From NCBI GenBank assembly GCA_034008185.1, contig CM067081.1:185649510-185713509 (forward strand): DNA of 64,000 nt, read 5' to 3'. This DNA comes from Gorsachius magnificus (Eukaryota > Chordata > Aves > Pelecaniformes > Ardeidae). This document shows positions 35,901-47,737 of this stretch, piece after piece. The translations under genes were made by a program, and so were the position numbers. The notes beneath the pieces were generated by a model, which was not told the DNA's origin, did no database searches, and saw only the letters and a list, made by a program, of their open reading frames with translations. Numbering within the stretch: position 1 is the stretch's first letter; the number at the start of each line of letters is the position of its first letter.

Positions 35901-38900
35901 GTGGGTGCTTCTCATTAACGTGCCACTGTGGTGCTACACTAGCAGAAGGCAGGAGAGAAGCTGCCAGTCCAGGTGCAACATGGATGGGAGATGTGTGCCA
36001 TGGATAAGATATGAAGTAAGGGGGAGATTTGTGTGGTCAATTCCCGTGCTGAAAATGGGAAGTCCAATCCACTACTTTGCAACTCCAGTATTGTGCTGAT
36101 AAGACCTGCTGGCAAGTTCTCCCACTGCCTAAACTCCACTGCCATGCCACAGTTTCACAGGTTACAAAATTAAATGGACAGTTTTGGTGAAAGAGAAAGA
36201 AGTAAGGACGCGATGATGACATATCTGCTTCCATCTTCTGTGGTATTTTCATCTTTTGAGTAAAATAGTCTGACACAAGTCGAGTCAAAGTTGGATGAAA
36301 TGTATAAAAATGCAGGAGAGGGAGGAGAGAAAAATACTATGATATGGCAGGGGAAGCCAGCACAGGACTACCAGTACTACTTCAGGATTAAGTCTTTAAA
36401 GGCACATAAATGCACAACTCAGGATATTCCACATTTATCCATGTCTAATAGTTTCAGTGTCCAACATCCTCCTCAGGTCAAAAATGCCCAGGGGATTCTT
36501 TGCCTTTTTTTCCTGCAGGACACGTTGCAGCATTTTGTCGGTTCTTCGTGACTTCCTCAAATAGATTTATAGCGGAACTCGCTCCCTGACAGACATAAAA
36601 GTCTTTTCATTGAAGGTGACACAGAGTTTTACCAGGGAAAAGTAACTGCCTCTGCTTTGTCACACCCGGATGTTCATTTCAGGGGTACACAGCCCATTCT
36701 TCTTGCCTGTGTCAAGAAGCTGAAAAAAACGAAAACTAATTATATGGTCCCCAACAAAAAGATCTCAAGCAGCTGGAACAACTCTTGAGATCCTCTCTCT
36801 CTGCGCTTAACACCGAACAGGACTACTATCATGGATCTGCCTTTATTTCCTTCCTTGAATGTCATGCCCTTGACACTGAACTGCCACACAGTTTTAACAG
36901 ATGGAGAAGCAGGCGGATATATAGCAAAGGGCCTTAAATCCCCAGAGAACATCGACTACCCATTTGCCAGAGGGCAATAGGAAGCTCTTCTTGCTGAGAG
37001 CCAGGCCATCAGTTCTTGAGGAATAAATGCCCTCAGTGACAGCCAGCCCTACTCTCACGGCTGGGTGGACAACCCTTCCGATGCAAGCCTCTATTCACCA
37101 CCGGATCTGCAGCCAGGCAAGCGTTGATACCTCTGCTCCTCCTCATAACTTTGCAGAGAAGCAACAGAGGGGAGTTAACAAACCAGGGAATGGCAGAAGA
37201 ATTGCTTTAATTTGGGGGTATCGGCCTTGCTCAACAAAACAGCGCTCAGCAGGCACAGTTACTGGGGAAGGACATATTATCTGGGGTGCAGTACCAGACT
37301 GTTTCTCCTCCCAGGGTAGCCAAGTATTTGGAAAACAAAATATTAGGACCCTCTAGGGTGAAGAAAGACGAAGAAGAAAATGATAACATTTTTGCTCTTT
37401 CCCAGGAACCATGGTGGGGCTAACTGGTACAAGTCTGCTAAAGTATAGAAAATATTTCACTATGCAGAGGAGTCCAGAAATGAAAACTTAATAGAAATTC
37501 CTGCACCCATCTTACTCCTTAAAATGGAAACAAGCTATTTGGATTTGGTCTTCCTTAGCAAGCTTTTTCACTGCTCCAGTCATTAGAAAGTTTATTTCTC
37601 CACCTAGCACATGCCTAATAATTTTTTTTAAGCCTCAGGACAGTACAAATGCCCCTGGTGGAAATCTTCACAAGGTGAGTTATAACTATTATCTTTTCAG
37701 GAGATAAGCAGAGAGGCTCTCTTCCTCACGCAGAGCGCCACACAAAAGGGTGTTACAATCAGCTGTGCTCAGGAGAAAATACAGAGTGGAAAATACAAAT
37801 GGATAATAAGTTTTCCCCTCAGAGTTTTAAGTATGGAAGAAAAAATGCTATGCATTTAAAAGTAATAAAGCAATCACAATCAAAATGCCTGTGTCTTTAG
37901 CACATACATATTTTTTATGCTTTGCCCTGATTGAAATCATCATCTTATTTTTGAGGTTGATCTATGTTTAATATTGAATTAATCAATCTTCTATTCTTTC
38001 CATCTAAAGTGGCTTGGTAGTTGTTAATAGGAGGTTCAAAGCAAACAGCAAGATGTCATTTGTCATTTCTCTTTTCGGCACCAAACAAGTGACTGGCAAC
38101 TGAAAAAATGGATTACACAGAGTGCTGGCACTGGCTTCATTTACACTTCTGGCCTTTACACAATGGTTGCTTTCCGATTAGAGAATCATGGACTGCACAA
38201 AATAATTTGCCAACCACTTTTGAAATTCTTGCTCCAAAGCTACTTGCCACTCACCACTTCTCTTTCTAATATATTGTGAATTAAATAACCCAGGTTCTTA
38301 ATATGATTTAAAATTATGAATCATACCTTCTTGCTAAGAAAGCTAAGAAGCGCACGCCTAAAAGTTAATGATAAGCATTCCTGTCCTGGCAAAAAGAAGA
38401 CATACTATATACATTAAGGTAACTACTCACAGCAGACATTTTCACAACAATATTTTCAGACAGAATTTTTCTTTTCCCCTGCGGTAAGTTTTGGTGGTCA
38501 CTGAATCTTTCTTTCACCACACTAATATTTAAGCTTCTGTCTTTCTTTGTCTGCTCTTTCTGCTCTGTCAAACCTGGTAATACCCATTTTATTGCTAAAG
38601 TCTTATAAAAAGAAACAGGTTACCCAAAAAGGAAACATTATGGTCTATCCCATTAAACACAGTAAAACTTTAAATCTCACATAAAAATAGGTCATCCAAT
38701 TACATGGTAAAAACGACATTTTTTCATTGTCCAGTACACAATATATTTACAGGAAAATTACCAGAAACCCCTCAGCTGTATCAGATCTGAACCTTATATT
38801 TAGATGCAGTCATATATTACTGCTGATAATGTGATGTCAGTGAATAGATTGGAATTTTTCACTGTCCTTTATCAAGATAAATTGTTCTGTCAATAGCAAA

Positions 38901-39229
38901 TGGCTGGCAAGTATTAACACTCTGCACACTATATGACTTTTCATTCCAAGCAAAAATTGTATTTAATGCTTTTGCACAAAATCTATGGCCGTGACTCTCC
39001 CTATTACCTATTTAACTACCTTTTAAAAGGAAGATTTATTTCTGCAAATTAGGACCTGGGTAACAAGACTGTATCATGCATCATAAACTTTAAGTCAATA
39101 CAAGGCAGGACACTTGCAGTTCGAATGGGGAAATACCTTTCTCTCATCACTTGGTCACCCGAGAGCATTACCAAGCTGTGGTGGGAGCAGCTGCTCAGAG
39201 CAGAACTTTATCTTGGCGTTCTTCCACCT
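32901..39229. other. Unique noncoding DNA
   Basis: No gene recognised over 6.3 kb. T12 at 35094-35105. The longest frame of the window (183 codons, 35548-36099) lies here; it begins in proline- and glutamine-rich low-complexity sequence and has no domain. A TTTTTTTCCTGCAG word near 36505 looks like a splice acceptor, but no supported exon follows. Confidence 0.5.
35398..35438 (+). repeat. 10-bp tandem repeat plus short hairpin
   Basis: CCCAAGTAAA occurs twice in tandem (35398-35407, 35408-35417). Overlapping its right end is a perfect 8-bp inverted repeat, AAAGTGTC (35415-35422) and GACACTTT (35431-35438), with an 8-nt loop. No T run follows that would suggest a polymerase III terminator. 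Confidence 0.7.
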
Positions 39230-39480
39230 ACACCGCCACCACATCCCACAGTAGCAATTTGCTCATTGGCCTATTACTTTCAATAGGTATTCCAGTAATT
39301 GGCTATTTCACACTTGTAAGGCTTGAACTGGCAGAGTGCAAAGGGCAGGCAACCAGCCTGTCAGGGTCCTGCAAGCCGGTCGTCCATCAATTATCATCAG
39401 CTTTTGCAAGAACGAGCGAATGCTCTGAAACCTTCTTGGCTTGGCTCAGCTTTGCTAGGAGTGTAATTTATTCCCAAACC
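39230..39480. promoter_or_regulatory. Candidate regulatory block
   Basis: Repeat-free block with two ATTGG (CCAAT-type) words near 39265 and 39298, the short inverted repeat CCTATT (39270-39275) / AATAGG (39282-39287), and ATCAATTATCATC near 39387. Function inferred from texture only. Confidence 0.27.
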
Positions 39481-40069
39481 ATGTTAAGTTCCTATCTGAG
39501 GAACGGGGAGGTTGCTATGGAGGGAGTAACATGTTTGTTGGTTGGCACGTGCTGGGGCAGGAGGCGGTGGGGGGGACGTTGTTGATCATCTGGAGTATCA
39601 CAGCTTCTGCTGGGTCCTGTGGCCACCTGCTGTCCCACACCCGCTCCCTCTGCCAAGAAATATTCAAAGCAGACAAATATAGTTAGTTTTGTAAATGGTA
39701 ACTTCAAAGGAAAAAAGTCCTGCCTACAGCAGCCTGGAAAGGCTGGGCAGACCTGGGCCACTGGTATTTGAGGCAAATTGTTCTACACCTGCACTTGTGA
39801 CAGAGAGAAACACATTTGAAAGAAAACCAGGGTTAAAGCAGTCAGGTAGGTTAGAAAGTTATAGCAATTGTGACACTGATCACTTTGCTGCTTTAACCCA
39901 ACAGTCCGAGAGGCATTATTTGCAACAAAGTGAAATCTGAGCTCTCACGTTTCCTGCAGCATTTTACTCTACATCCATCCATGTCAGGCTTTTCCATTAG
40001 CACTATTTAAAAAGCAAGAAGGCATGCAACATTTTTCCTAATCTTATTTCCTATTCGTGAGATGTCCCA
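39481..40069. other. Unique noncoding DNA
   Basis: No gene recognised. A G-rich stretch at about 39550-39585 ends a 144-codon frame (39151-39585) that crosses the previous block and has no domain. Confidence 0.5.
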
Positions 40070-40240
40070 TTTCTAGGTAATACCATTGAATATAAGGTGG
40101 CAGGGGCTTATTATCTACCAGCTTCTTGCACAAACAACCCAGGCAAATCCTTCCCAAAGGCCACTTTGATCTGTTGACCAGCTAATTGACAAAGTGGTCT
40201 CCCATCTACCTGCCTTGAGCAAAGTAAACAAACCACAGAT
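40070..40240. promoter_or_regulatory. Candidate enhancer block: TCF/SOX/FOX/RUNX motifs
   Basis: Within 80 bp: CTTTGATC (TCF/LEF consensus) at 40164-40171, ACAAAG (SOX/TCF core) at 40189-40194, GTAAACAAA (forkhead consensus) at 40224-40232 and AACCACA (RUNX consensus) at 40231-40237, overlapping the forkhead site. CCACTTTG (40161-40168) and CAAAGTGG (40190-40197) form a perfect 8-bp inverted repeat around the first two. The motif matches are direct; enhancer activity is inference. Confidence 0.35.
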
Positions 40241-41439
40241 TTTAAAAAATAAACTCCTCTATTATACGTGCTAATAAAATCCAAAGTACTTAAAAAAGGA
40301 TGGGAAAAAAATCACATACATGTTAAGACGAAAGTGATTTAGAAAGCTGCTAAGGATGTTCAAAAATCAATTCCAAACTTCGAGAGGACATGACTAAACC
40401 TCTTAATAAATCCACCTCCAAATGGATCTAAGAGTTACGCACCCTTACTAGTTGAATAAATGAAGTGACAGTGAAGCATATCTAATTGTAATACATCACA
40501 AGATAATCTGTCAAGCCCCAAGTGTTCAGGTCCTGTCACCCTTCTTCATCCATTATTTATACACAACCTTCATTGCCAGTGAAATCCCTATGAAGTATAG
40601 CTTGGCATCCAAATGCAGCCGTTTTAGCCACTCAGCAGATACAGTCAGGAATCAAACCCGTACAAACTCTCCAAAATAGCTGTTATTCTGCTGGAGGGAG
40701 AGTTCAGAAAGGAACAAACACGCAGAAGCCACAACTGTTTTCTGCTTTGCTTAATGGACTGAAGAGCTACCCACCCCGGTGTCTCTGCAGTGGCCACTGT
40801 GCTATGCCTGGCTGCCAAAGCTTGCTTTATAGCCATTTCAAGATGCTATCTGGGGCCCCTCTGGCCTTTATTTCTTTATCCTATTTTAGACAGGAAGGCT
40901 CGCCTAGAAACACATCTCAGTGCTCTTAACAGCATCTGCTGTGGTAATAGGCAAGCAAACTAATGGAGCAGTGCAATATTTTTTACTCCAAACTTGCCAA
41001 AGATGTGTGAAGGGCAAACAGTTGGACATATTTACATACATTCATGATCCAGAAAGTCTCAGTTCAGCAGCTGCTGCAGCAAAAGGCAATCCTTCCCTGT
41101 TAGCCCGCTCAGCGAGCACAGCTCTGCTTCGCATCCTGCTGAGAGTGATGGGTGGTTTTGCAGGGGAAGCCTCTGGAGCGAGAGCTGGGCCGGGGCTTTT
41201 CGCTGACCCTCATTTCAGTAACCGAAGTCGCAAAGTCTCACTCACCACGTTACTGCAGCAGAAACAGGGGTTCCTCCCCTTGTTCCTCTTCTTCCCCCAA
41301 GACACACACAACCATTTTTTAAATGTGAGAATAAAGATGCACATTTCACGGTACTTCAGCAGTTCAGCCAGGACCTCTGCTTCACTCACGAGGCTGCAAT
41401 AACAACCCCAATCTGCTTCAGGCATGCAGTACTGAAAAA
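40241..41439. other. Unique noncoding DNA
   Basis: No gene recognised. A 160-codon plus frame at 40920-41402 includes a short alanine run and a GC-richer part (about 41090-41200) but no domain; a minus-strand frame overlaps its end. Confidence 0.5.
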
Positions 41440-41600
41440 TTAAAGGTCCTGTAAATTACACGGCTATATTCCTCCCACAGACCAATTAAAGGCTTTATTA
41501 TTTGTCAATAAAGTACCAAATAAAAAAAAGGTATCCTCCAGATAAGGCAGCTGTTGCCATTTGGCTCTGGCGAGCCTTTATTTATGTTCCGTAAGTTTGC
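41440..41600. promoter_or_regulatory. Candidate enhancer block: HOX/CDX-, GATA- and E-box-type motifs
   Basis: CTTTATT (41493-41499) and AATAAAG (41507-41513) form a 7-bp inverted repeat with CDX/HOX-like cores. Downstream come AGATAAGG (GATA type) near 41542 and CAGCTG (E box) near 41550, then TTTATTTATG near 41577. Clustered motifs in repeat-free DNA suggest, but do not prove, a regulatory element. Confidence 0.32.
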
Positions 41601-42439
41601 AGCATGAAAGTTGCTGATAGGCCATGTGCATTATTACCAGATGCCCCACGGAAACCGCTTGTCTCCCCAGGGCCAAGTTCTCAATAGCACGTCTTTTCCA
41701 GCAGGCAAGCAGTCTATTCACACGTGGCGCGATTTCTGTTATCGCTTTCTGCCTCTGCAGCTCTGAAAGAGCAGGCGCTGCCTCCCAGTCAACAAAGCAT
41801 CCTCCAGCTGCCACGGACCCCTGTCCTGAGTGGTACCCCCACCTCTTGGTATGCTGGCTGGTATGTCCAGGGGCAGCCAGAGATATCAGTAAGATTTTTT
41901 TCCTTCTATACTCAAAAGGAAACAGGACCAGGCCCCTGAGCAATACCTTCATCTTGCTGAGAGTTGCTATCATTTATTCCTAGGCGAACAAGGTTGGCTG
42001 CTGTTGTCTCTGATGCCCATATTCCCCCCCCGGCTGCCCAGCGGTAACTCTGCACAGAGCTGAAGCTTCTCTCTTTTTTCCTCATCACCCACTCACATTG
42101 ACTTAATTAAAACACAATTTTTTTATTTTTTTTTTTTCAGTGTAAAGAACAATGGCTTATGAGCTCTTGCTACGGCTGTACATTTTCATCTCTAGGAATG
42201 GCAACAGCCCTCAGGAAGCGAGGCATTAAGATATCAACACAGCACTCCCATGGCTTAATGTGCGTGATTCTCTCCCCTTCCCCAGCTTTTTTAATTTCAG
42301 GCACTTCCTACTTCCTATTTGGTCTTCTGAGTGATACCAGTGTGTAATTAGTGAAAAAAGACATTAACACCTACAAGGCACTCTTCAGACATCAAAAAAA
42401 AAAAATAAAAAATCAAGCTATTCAATAATGCTCACTGTT
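41601..42439. other. Unique noncoding DNA
   Basis: Opposing frames of 119 and 131 codons (41624-41983 plus, 41578-41973 minus) cover the same DNA and neither has a recognisable domain. A T-rich stretch lies at about 42117-42139 and an A-rich one near 42394. Confidence 0.5.
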
Positions 42440-42960
42440 TCTTGTAATTAAAACATTAATTTCTTACTTTTGGGGAAAAATAAAATTCCTGTATTTCACA
42501 GATGATGGCAGAGCTAAAAATTAATTTAAGATGATAATGCTACATGAAAATAAAAACCTCTTCTGACTGAATTTCAAGGACTCTTCTGTTTAACTAGCTT
42601 CAAGAGTCCTTTTTTTGATCATAATAAAATTATTTGCCATATGGTTCAGATGCTTGTGATCCTCTCTCAATGAGAGGATTATGCATGAGATATAATGCCT
42701 ACTGTAGCTGCAGCCAAGCACACAGCTGGCTCTGATAATGCCAACAAATGGCTTCATCTATCTCAATGTCACGTAGGAGCTGGTGCGATGAGAATCAGCC
42801 CCGAGTACAATTAAAATCTACATCATCTGTGAGAAAGGTGATGGAGGTTCTGACATCAGAGCTGTGCCAGATTCATCCTCTTTCCATTGTAACAGAAGAA
42901 ACATGTTGCCCCTTTCACCCTGTCACACTAATGATGTGCTTTGCACATCCCTTCCTGTGC
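42440..42960. promoter_or_regulatory. Candidate conserved noncoding block, strongest by texture
   Basis: About 520 bp with no repeats and dense homeodomain cores. The centre holds a perfect 8-bp inverted repeat, ATCCTCTC (42659-42666) and GAGAGGAT (42672-42679). Its right arm overlaps GGATTA (OTX/PITX core, 42676-42681) and TTATGCAT (octamer-like, 42679-42686). An E box (CAGCTG) and a TGTCACGTAG word follow within 100 bp. Reads like a deeply conserved developmental enhancer; cross-species data would decide. Confidence 0.38.
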
Positions 42961-43977
42961 ACATTAAAGGTAGTAAATCAGGGAGACTCCTATTTAAAAG
43001 CTTCACCTTTATCTGACATTCAGTAACGAGAACAATTTCTAAATTTAAGTTAAGTGTATTCCTTGCTCCCCTCTCTGTGATGAGATAATGCCATTTGAAG
43101 TCTGCGAGTGAAATATGTGGAGAGGAGTTTATGATCCATATGGCCCCAAATTGTGACAGTATGCAAGAATTTCCTTGTTTTAGTTCCACAGTATTTAGTC
43201 ACACCATAAAACCAGGCTTGCACATCCATTTCTTCCACCAAACCAAATTTTATTGCAAAAAATGGCCATAATTCATAACAAACAAGCTTGATATCAAGAC
43301 ACTGATGAACCTCCTCTTTTAGGGTTTTAAAGCTGGTAGGGGACTTGTGCAATGATTTTGGTTTATTGTTATATTCATTAAAGGGAAACACACAAATATG
43401 TTTTATTAGCATTTTCAATGACTTAATGTAAATATAAGACATAATTACTTATGCCTGGCTCTCAAATTTTATTATAAGCCAGGGTTCTATTAAAATATTT
43501 TAAGCCTTTGGACGTCAGAAATGTAAAAGCTTGTCTGGTGGAACATAGCAAGACACTAGCTACTGCTGTTTTCTCCTTTCTGTCAATTTAGCTGCATCAG
43601 TTTGTGTGGCACACTGCAAATGGTATTGCTAATCAATGCAATGTAGGCACTGGAAAATGAAGATACGCAGTTTTACACTCACCCGTGATCTCTACCGGGT
43701 TTGAGATGTAATCAAAGTCTATTTAAAAATCTTTAATCACACAATATACATGCAGACCATTTTCAACTATCTCCTGGTTAGGATTTAAGCCAAAGTCCCA
43801 GTGCATGCCCGTTAATTACACTGATAAATGTATTTTTAAACACTTGTGTTTTGCACTAAATAAGACAAAATACATCGTATTTGACTTTCCAGTGTGTTAC
43901 TCTAGCTTAATGCCATTTGTCATAATGGTGTTACTCTACGATAAAACTGATGGTATGCAAATATTAAAGTATTATGT
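42961..43977. other. Unique DNA, includes a candidate block
   Basis: About 43560-43740 is repeat-free with TAATCAATGC and GTAATCAAAG words and the inverted pair ACCCG (43681-43685) / CGGGT (43696-43700). The remainder shows nothing recognisable. Confidence 0.4.
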
Positions 43978-44320
43978 TATAGAATCATAGAATGGTCTAG
44001 GTTGGAAAAGACCTTTAAGATCATCAAGTCCAACCTTTAACCTAACCCTGCCATCCCACCACTAAACCATGTCCCTAAGCACCTCATCTACCCATCTTTT
44101 AAATACTTCCAGGGATGGGGACTCGACCACCTCCCTGGGCAGCCCATTTCAGAGCCTGACAACCCTTTCTGTGAAGAAATTTTTCCTAATATCTAACCTA
44201 AACCTGCCCTGGCGCAACTTCAGACCATTTCCCCTCATCCTACCGCCTGTTACCAGGGAGAAGAGGCCAACCCCCACCTTCCTACAGCTTCCTTTCAGGT
44301 AGTTGTGGAGGGCAATAAGG
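43978..44320 (-). mobile_element. CR1 retrotransposon 3' fragment (343 bp)
   Basis: Minus-strand CR1 end. In plus-strand order: TATAGAATCATAGAATGG, GGTTGGAAAAGACC, TTTAAGATCATCAAGTCCAACC, CCACTAAACCATGTCCCTAA, CCTGGGCAGCCC, and the CTGTTACCAGGGAGAAGAGG region of ORF2 in reverse. It ends at GGCAATAAGG (44320), where it was 5'-truncated. It shares its 3' wording with the fragment at 1461-1530. The corresponding ORF2 reading is interrupted, so no protein is expected. Confidence 0.95.
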
Positions 44321-47269
44321 GATGCACCGACATCAAAAATCTAAACCCAGGAACATAACAGTGGGCTTCTCTCCATATGAAAATGAGCACCTTGTTGCTT
44401 TCTGCTAAGCAGTCTATGAGAATAGAAGGCATTGCCTATGCACCTGCACCTCTGTAGCAACATTGCCCTATTAAGTTGATTTAGACAAAATGACAGCAAC
44501 ATCTTCTTCCACAAGAGCTTATGTGGTACAAGCTTTGGAGAAACAACCACATGACATAAAAATCTATGGTTTAATAGAGCAAAAATCACTAAATTTAAAT
44601 TTTAAAGAACTAAATCAACTCAGAGTTTCTCAGGAATACTTAAGAAAGCAGGTGTTTCTAAACTCAGCAATGCAATCCTTGCAGTTTATGTAAAATGTCA
44701 TTGCTCCCAGGATAAAAAAAAAAAAAAAAAAAAAAGAGAAGAAAATCCGAGCAAAATTTTTACTGCGCTTGCTATGTCTGCCCATATCTGAACTTACTCA
44801 GCTACAGACAAACGAAACAAAAAGCTGGGTGCCAAGGCTTCATGCCTCATTGAATAAATGTTTGTTCTCTCAGCCTCTTGGGTTTTTTTTTCCTCCCCAA
44901 ATAATAACAGCTGGTAACCGCATAACAATATGCCCATTTATGATTCAGGTATGGCCTCTTCACAACTCATACCCAAGAAACTCTGCCTTTGAGGATAAGA
45001 CACCTGCAATTATATCCAAGTTCAGCTTCCCTCCTTTACCTGAGTAAACAAACACACAGTAGCCTGTGTCCAAGTTTGAAAAAGAACTGCAAAATCTCAT
45101 AAAAGCAGCCACTCCAAATGAAAAATTGTCATTTTCCATGCATCTTTCAATAGCTCTGAAATAAATGTCAAACCACAGAAAAGGTAAAAAAACATTGAGC
45201 AAGAATTCCTAATGCCAGTAAAGGTGACAGATGTCCTCCCAGATGTAAAAACCTCCTCCCATGAGGTGAAAATGCCAGTGGAAACTATTCACACACTCCC
45301 TCTACACCCCCAAAAATTGTACTACAGCTACCCCAATTCAGCATGAGAGGGTGATCTACAGTTATATATACACATCTCTGCAGAGCTCCCTCAAATCCAA
45401 GAGTCTAATAAAACCTAAGTCTAATAAAAATCCTGATATATAATCTTGAAAAATAAGTATTCAGTATCTTAAGAGATACTCTTCAATAAAATAAATGGAA
45501 AACTAAATCTGGGAGCTTTCTAATAGCAGCAGAGAATCATGATGGCTAAATGCAGCTCTTTAAAGACAACACCAAAGTTATAATGCAAATAGGAGTGTAA
45601 TAGAGACACTGAAAGACAGACCACCAGCCTCCCACATTAAGAATCTGAAGAACAATTTAAAAAGCCATTGATTTAATGAATCCACTAATTCATAAAATTG
45701 ATAAAGCAATTTGAAAGCACACTGCACAATTTCTAGAAGCAAGACTTCAAAAGTTTCCTTGTCTCTGGTGAACTGGGAGTTCTTGATAGTGTGTGACTTA
45801 GCCTAAGCAATCAATGTATTTTCAGTATATAATACTTAATAGCACCCAATGGTATGATAATACTTCAAAGAAAATTAAGACAGAGCTAATCTCATCGTTA
45901 CCTACAGGAAAAGAGAGAAAGAGATGAAGAAAAAAGGAGCTGCAATTGACTGAAGGAAGAAATGTTATGGTAATCCCATCCTTTAAGACTCGTGTGTGCT
46001 TCTACCTTGTCAATGTGCACAACAAAACTGAGTTCTGCAAGCTGTCACACCTACTGCCAGACCCCTGAACTTCCACTGTTTCAAATAACCAGGCTCAGAA
46101 AAAGCCATGTGAAAGAAGTTTGCTTCCACCCAGGAAAAATAAAAGGAAAGATAACTTTGTTAAACCCTCTTACCCCCAACGCACACACATACAAAAGAAC
46201 AAAACCTAGCTTTAATTCTTGAATTATTTAGTGAAATAGCAGAAATTGGAGTGAAAAGTGTATAAAGACATGTAGACAAACCAATATCAGACATGAAATA
46301 GTAAAAACCCTGTTCTTTAGAAAACAGATGGAAGTTACTGACTCAGTGAGGACCTTGTAGAGCCCAAATTCAGAATGTGGTAAAGTACATTCAAGTCATG
46401 ATAAACTAGACCACTAGTGAAGCACTGAGACTAGAGAGGAGAAAAAAGAAGAATCACAAAGAGCTATCTACCACATATGATGTTCTTTCTATTTTTCTCA
46501 TACTTGGCAAATCTTTCCACCTGTGAATTTCTCTGAACTTGCTGTTCTAAGCAATTTAGAAGCAACAAATTGTATGAAGACCACTTCTTATCCTAGCATG
46601 CTGAGTAGTCCAATTCAGTTTCTGGTTAACAAACTTGCAAACATCCAAAATGTTCTGTGACAAGGGATTAGCAGTGCTTACCACCCTTGTCACAATCCAC
46701 TTCTGCACACTGCTGAAGTCCTCACCACCAGCTGAGCACCTAGATGCAGACAGCAGCAAGAGCTACTACTACAAAAGCAAATTTTTATCCATTGAGTAAA
46801 ATGGGGTATAATTTGTTGTTTAAGATCAGAATACAATTCTCTTTAGGATGTGAAATATTTCTTCACTGTTATTTAGATCAAAATATCTACGGGTCTGGGT
46901 CCTTAAAATGTGCAAGACAAAGAATGGGAGTATGTGTTTAGGTTATTGCTCATCTCCAAACAGTATTGCTCCCTGTTTTAGAGATCATATCAGAATCTTA
47001 AAGAGCATGAGAAAAGAAAAAGAAGATGGGAAAAAAGGAAGTTTATTCTTGAGCTAGCTCCCGTGCACCTTGGAGCTTTGATATTTTCTGTTCACCTTAT
47101 CCTATTTCCATTTTTCATTTCCCTAGAACCAGCTGTCTATTTGTAAAGCCAGAAAGATATCGCTTAATATAGTATCAGCATTCCTGGTATAGCACCAACA
47201 GATTAGAAAAGGTTGTTGAAAAGCAAATGCATATATGCAAATGTTTTTTTATATTAAATGGAAACATTC
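44321..47269. other. Unique noncoding DNA
   Basis: No gene recognised. AT-rich, with the A22 tract listed separately and short frames only. Confidence 0.5.
44714..44735 (+). repeat. Poly-A tract (22 A)
   Basis: Uninterrupted A22. A 67-codon frame (44490-44693) ends 20 bp upstream, but there is no AATAAA signal, recognised protein or clear target-site duplication, so a processed retrocopy is not supported. Confidence 0.95.
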
Positions 47270-47450
47270 CAAAAACTCAAATGATCCATGTGAAATTTTA
47301 ATTATAACTTAACAGCTGTTTGAGCTAATTGAAGGATATCAGAAAGGTGATTTCCTTCTCATTGTAATTAAAGAGTTAAGCCTAATTTACTGTTGTCAGA
47401 ACAAGACTAAATACCAATCTGGTCTGCCTAATTACATAAAAAGGTAAACA
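47270..47450. promoter_or_regulatory. Candidate regulatory block, TAATTA-rich
   Basis: Perfect TAATTA cores at 47365-47370 and 47429-47434, plus TTAATTAT near 47298, CAGCTG near 47313 and CTAATTGA near 47326, in repeat-free DNA. Suggestive of homeodomain input only. Confidence 0.32.
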
Positions 47451-47737
47451 GGAGAACTCCAAGACAGACATCAGAATGCCTCCTCCCACCTCAGAAAAAA
47501 TCCCAACACACACCCAGACCCAAACTCACTCTCACACACACACAGAGTAAAAGAAAACTCAGACAAGTTTCGCAGTGATCGCTTCTGCCCTATATCTTTT
47601 CTGGCAACTTACTCTAACTCTGCTTTGCCACCCTTTTATTTTTGCCTCAAAGCTCTTTTCATTTCCATTTCCTTGGCTTCACAGCCTTATTGTTTAATAC
47701 TATGGTTATGCATAAAGGTAAACATATGTTTGCATTG
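47451..47737. other. Unique DNA with CA repeat
   Basis: A short CA repeat at about 47532-47543. No gene. The open frame entering the CR1 copy starts at 47642, but its first 32 codons are flanking DNA. Confidence 0.5.

Noticed and set aside
35548..36099. Longest open frame of the window, 183 codons, plus strand
   Set aside because: Begins in proline/glutamine-rich low-complexity sequence, shows no domain or signal peptide, overlaps opposing frames of 60-105 codons, and has no visible promoter or splice structure.
36480..36551. Splice-acceptor-like polypyrimidine plus CAG, then open sequence
   Set aside because: No donor, no recognisable peptide and no partner exon; acceptor-like words are common in T-rich DNA.
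39151..39585. 144-codon plus-strand frame
   Set aside because: Overlaps a block that looks like noncoding regulatory DNA and ends in a G-rich stretch; no domain recognised.
40920..41402. 160-codon plus-strand frame with alanine run
   Set aside because: No domain; composition drives the openness in the GC-richer part; a minus-strand frame covers its end.
41578..41983. Opposing 119- and 131-codon frames on the two strands
   Set aside because: They cover the same DNA and neither resembles a known protein; mutual antisense openness is typical of chance.
44490..44735. Frame followed by A22 as a processed retrocopy
   Set aside because: No recognised parent protein, no AATAAA signal before the A tract, and no clear target-site duplication; CR1 machinery rarely makes poly-A retrocopies in birds.
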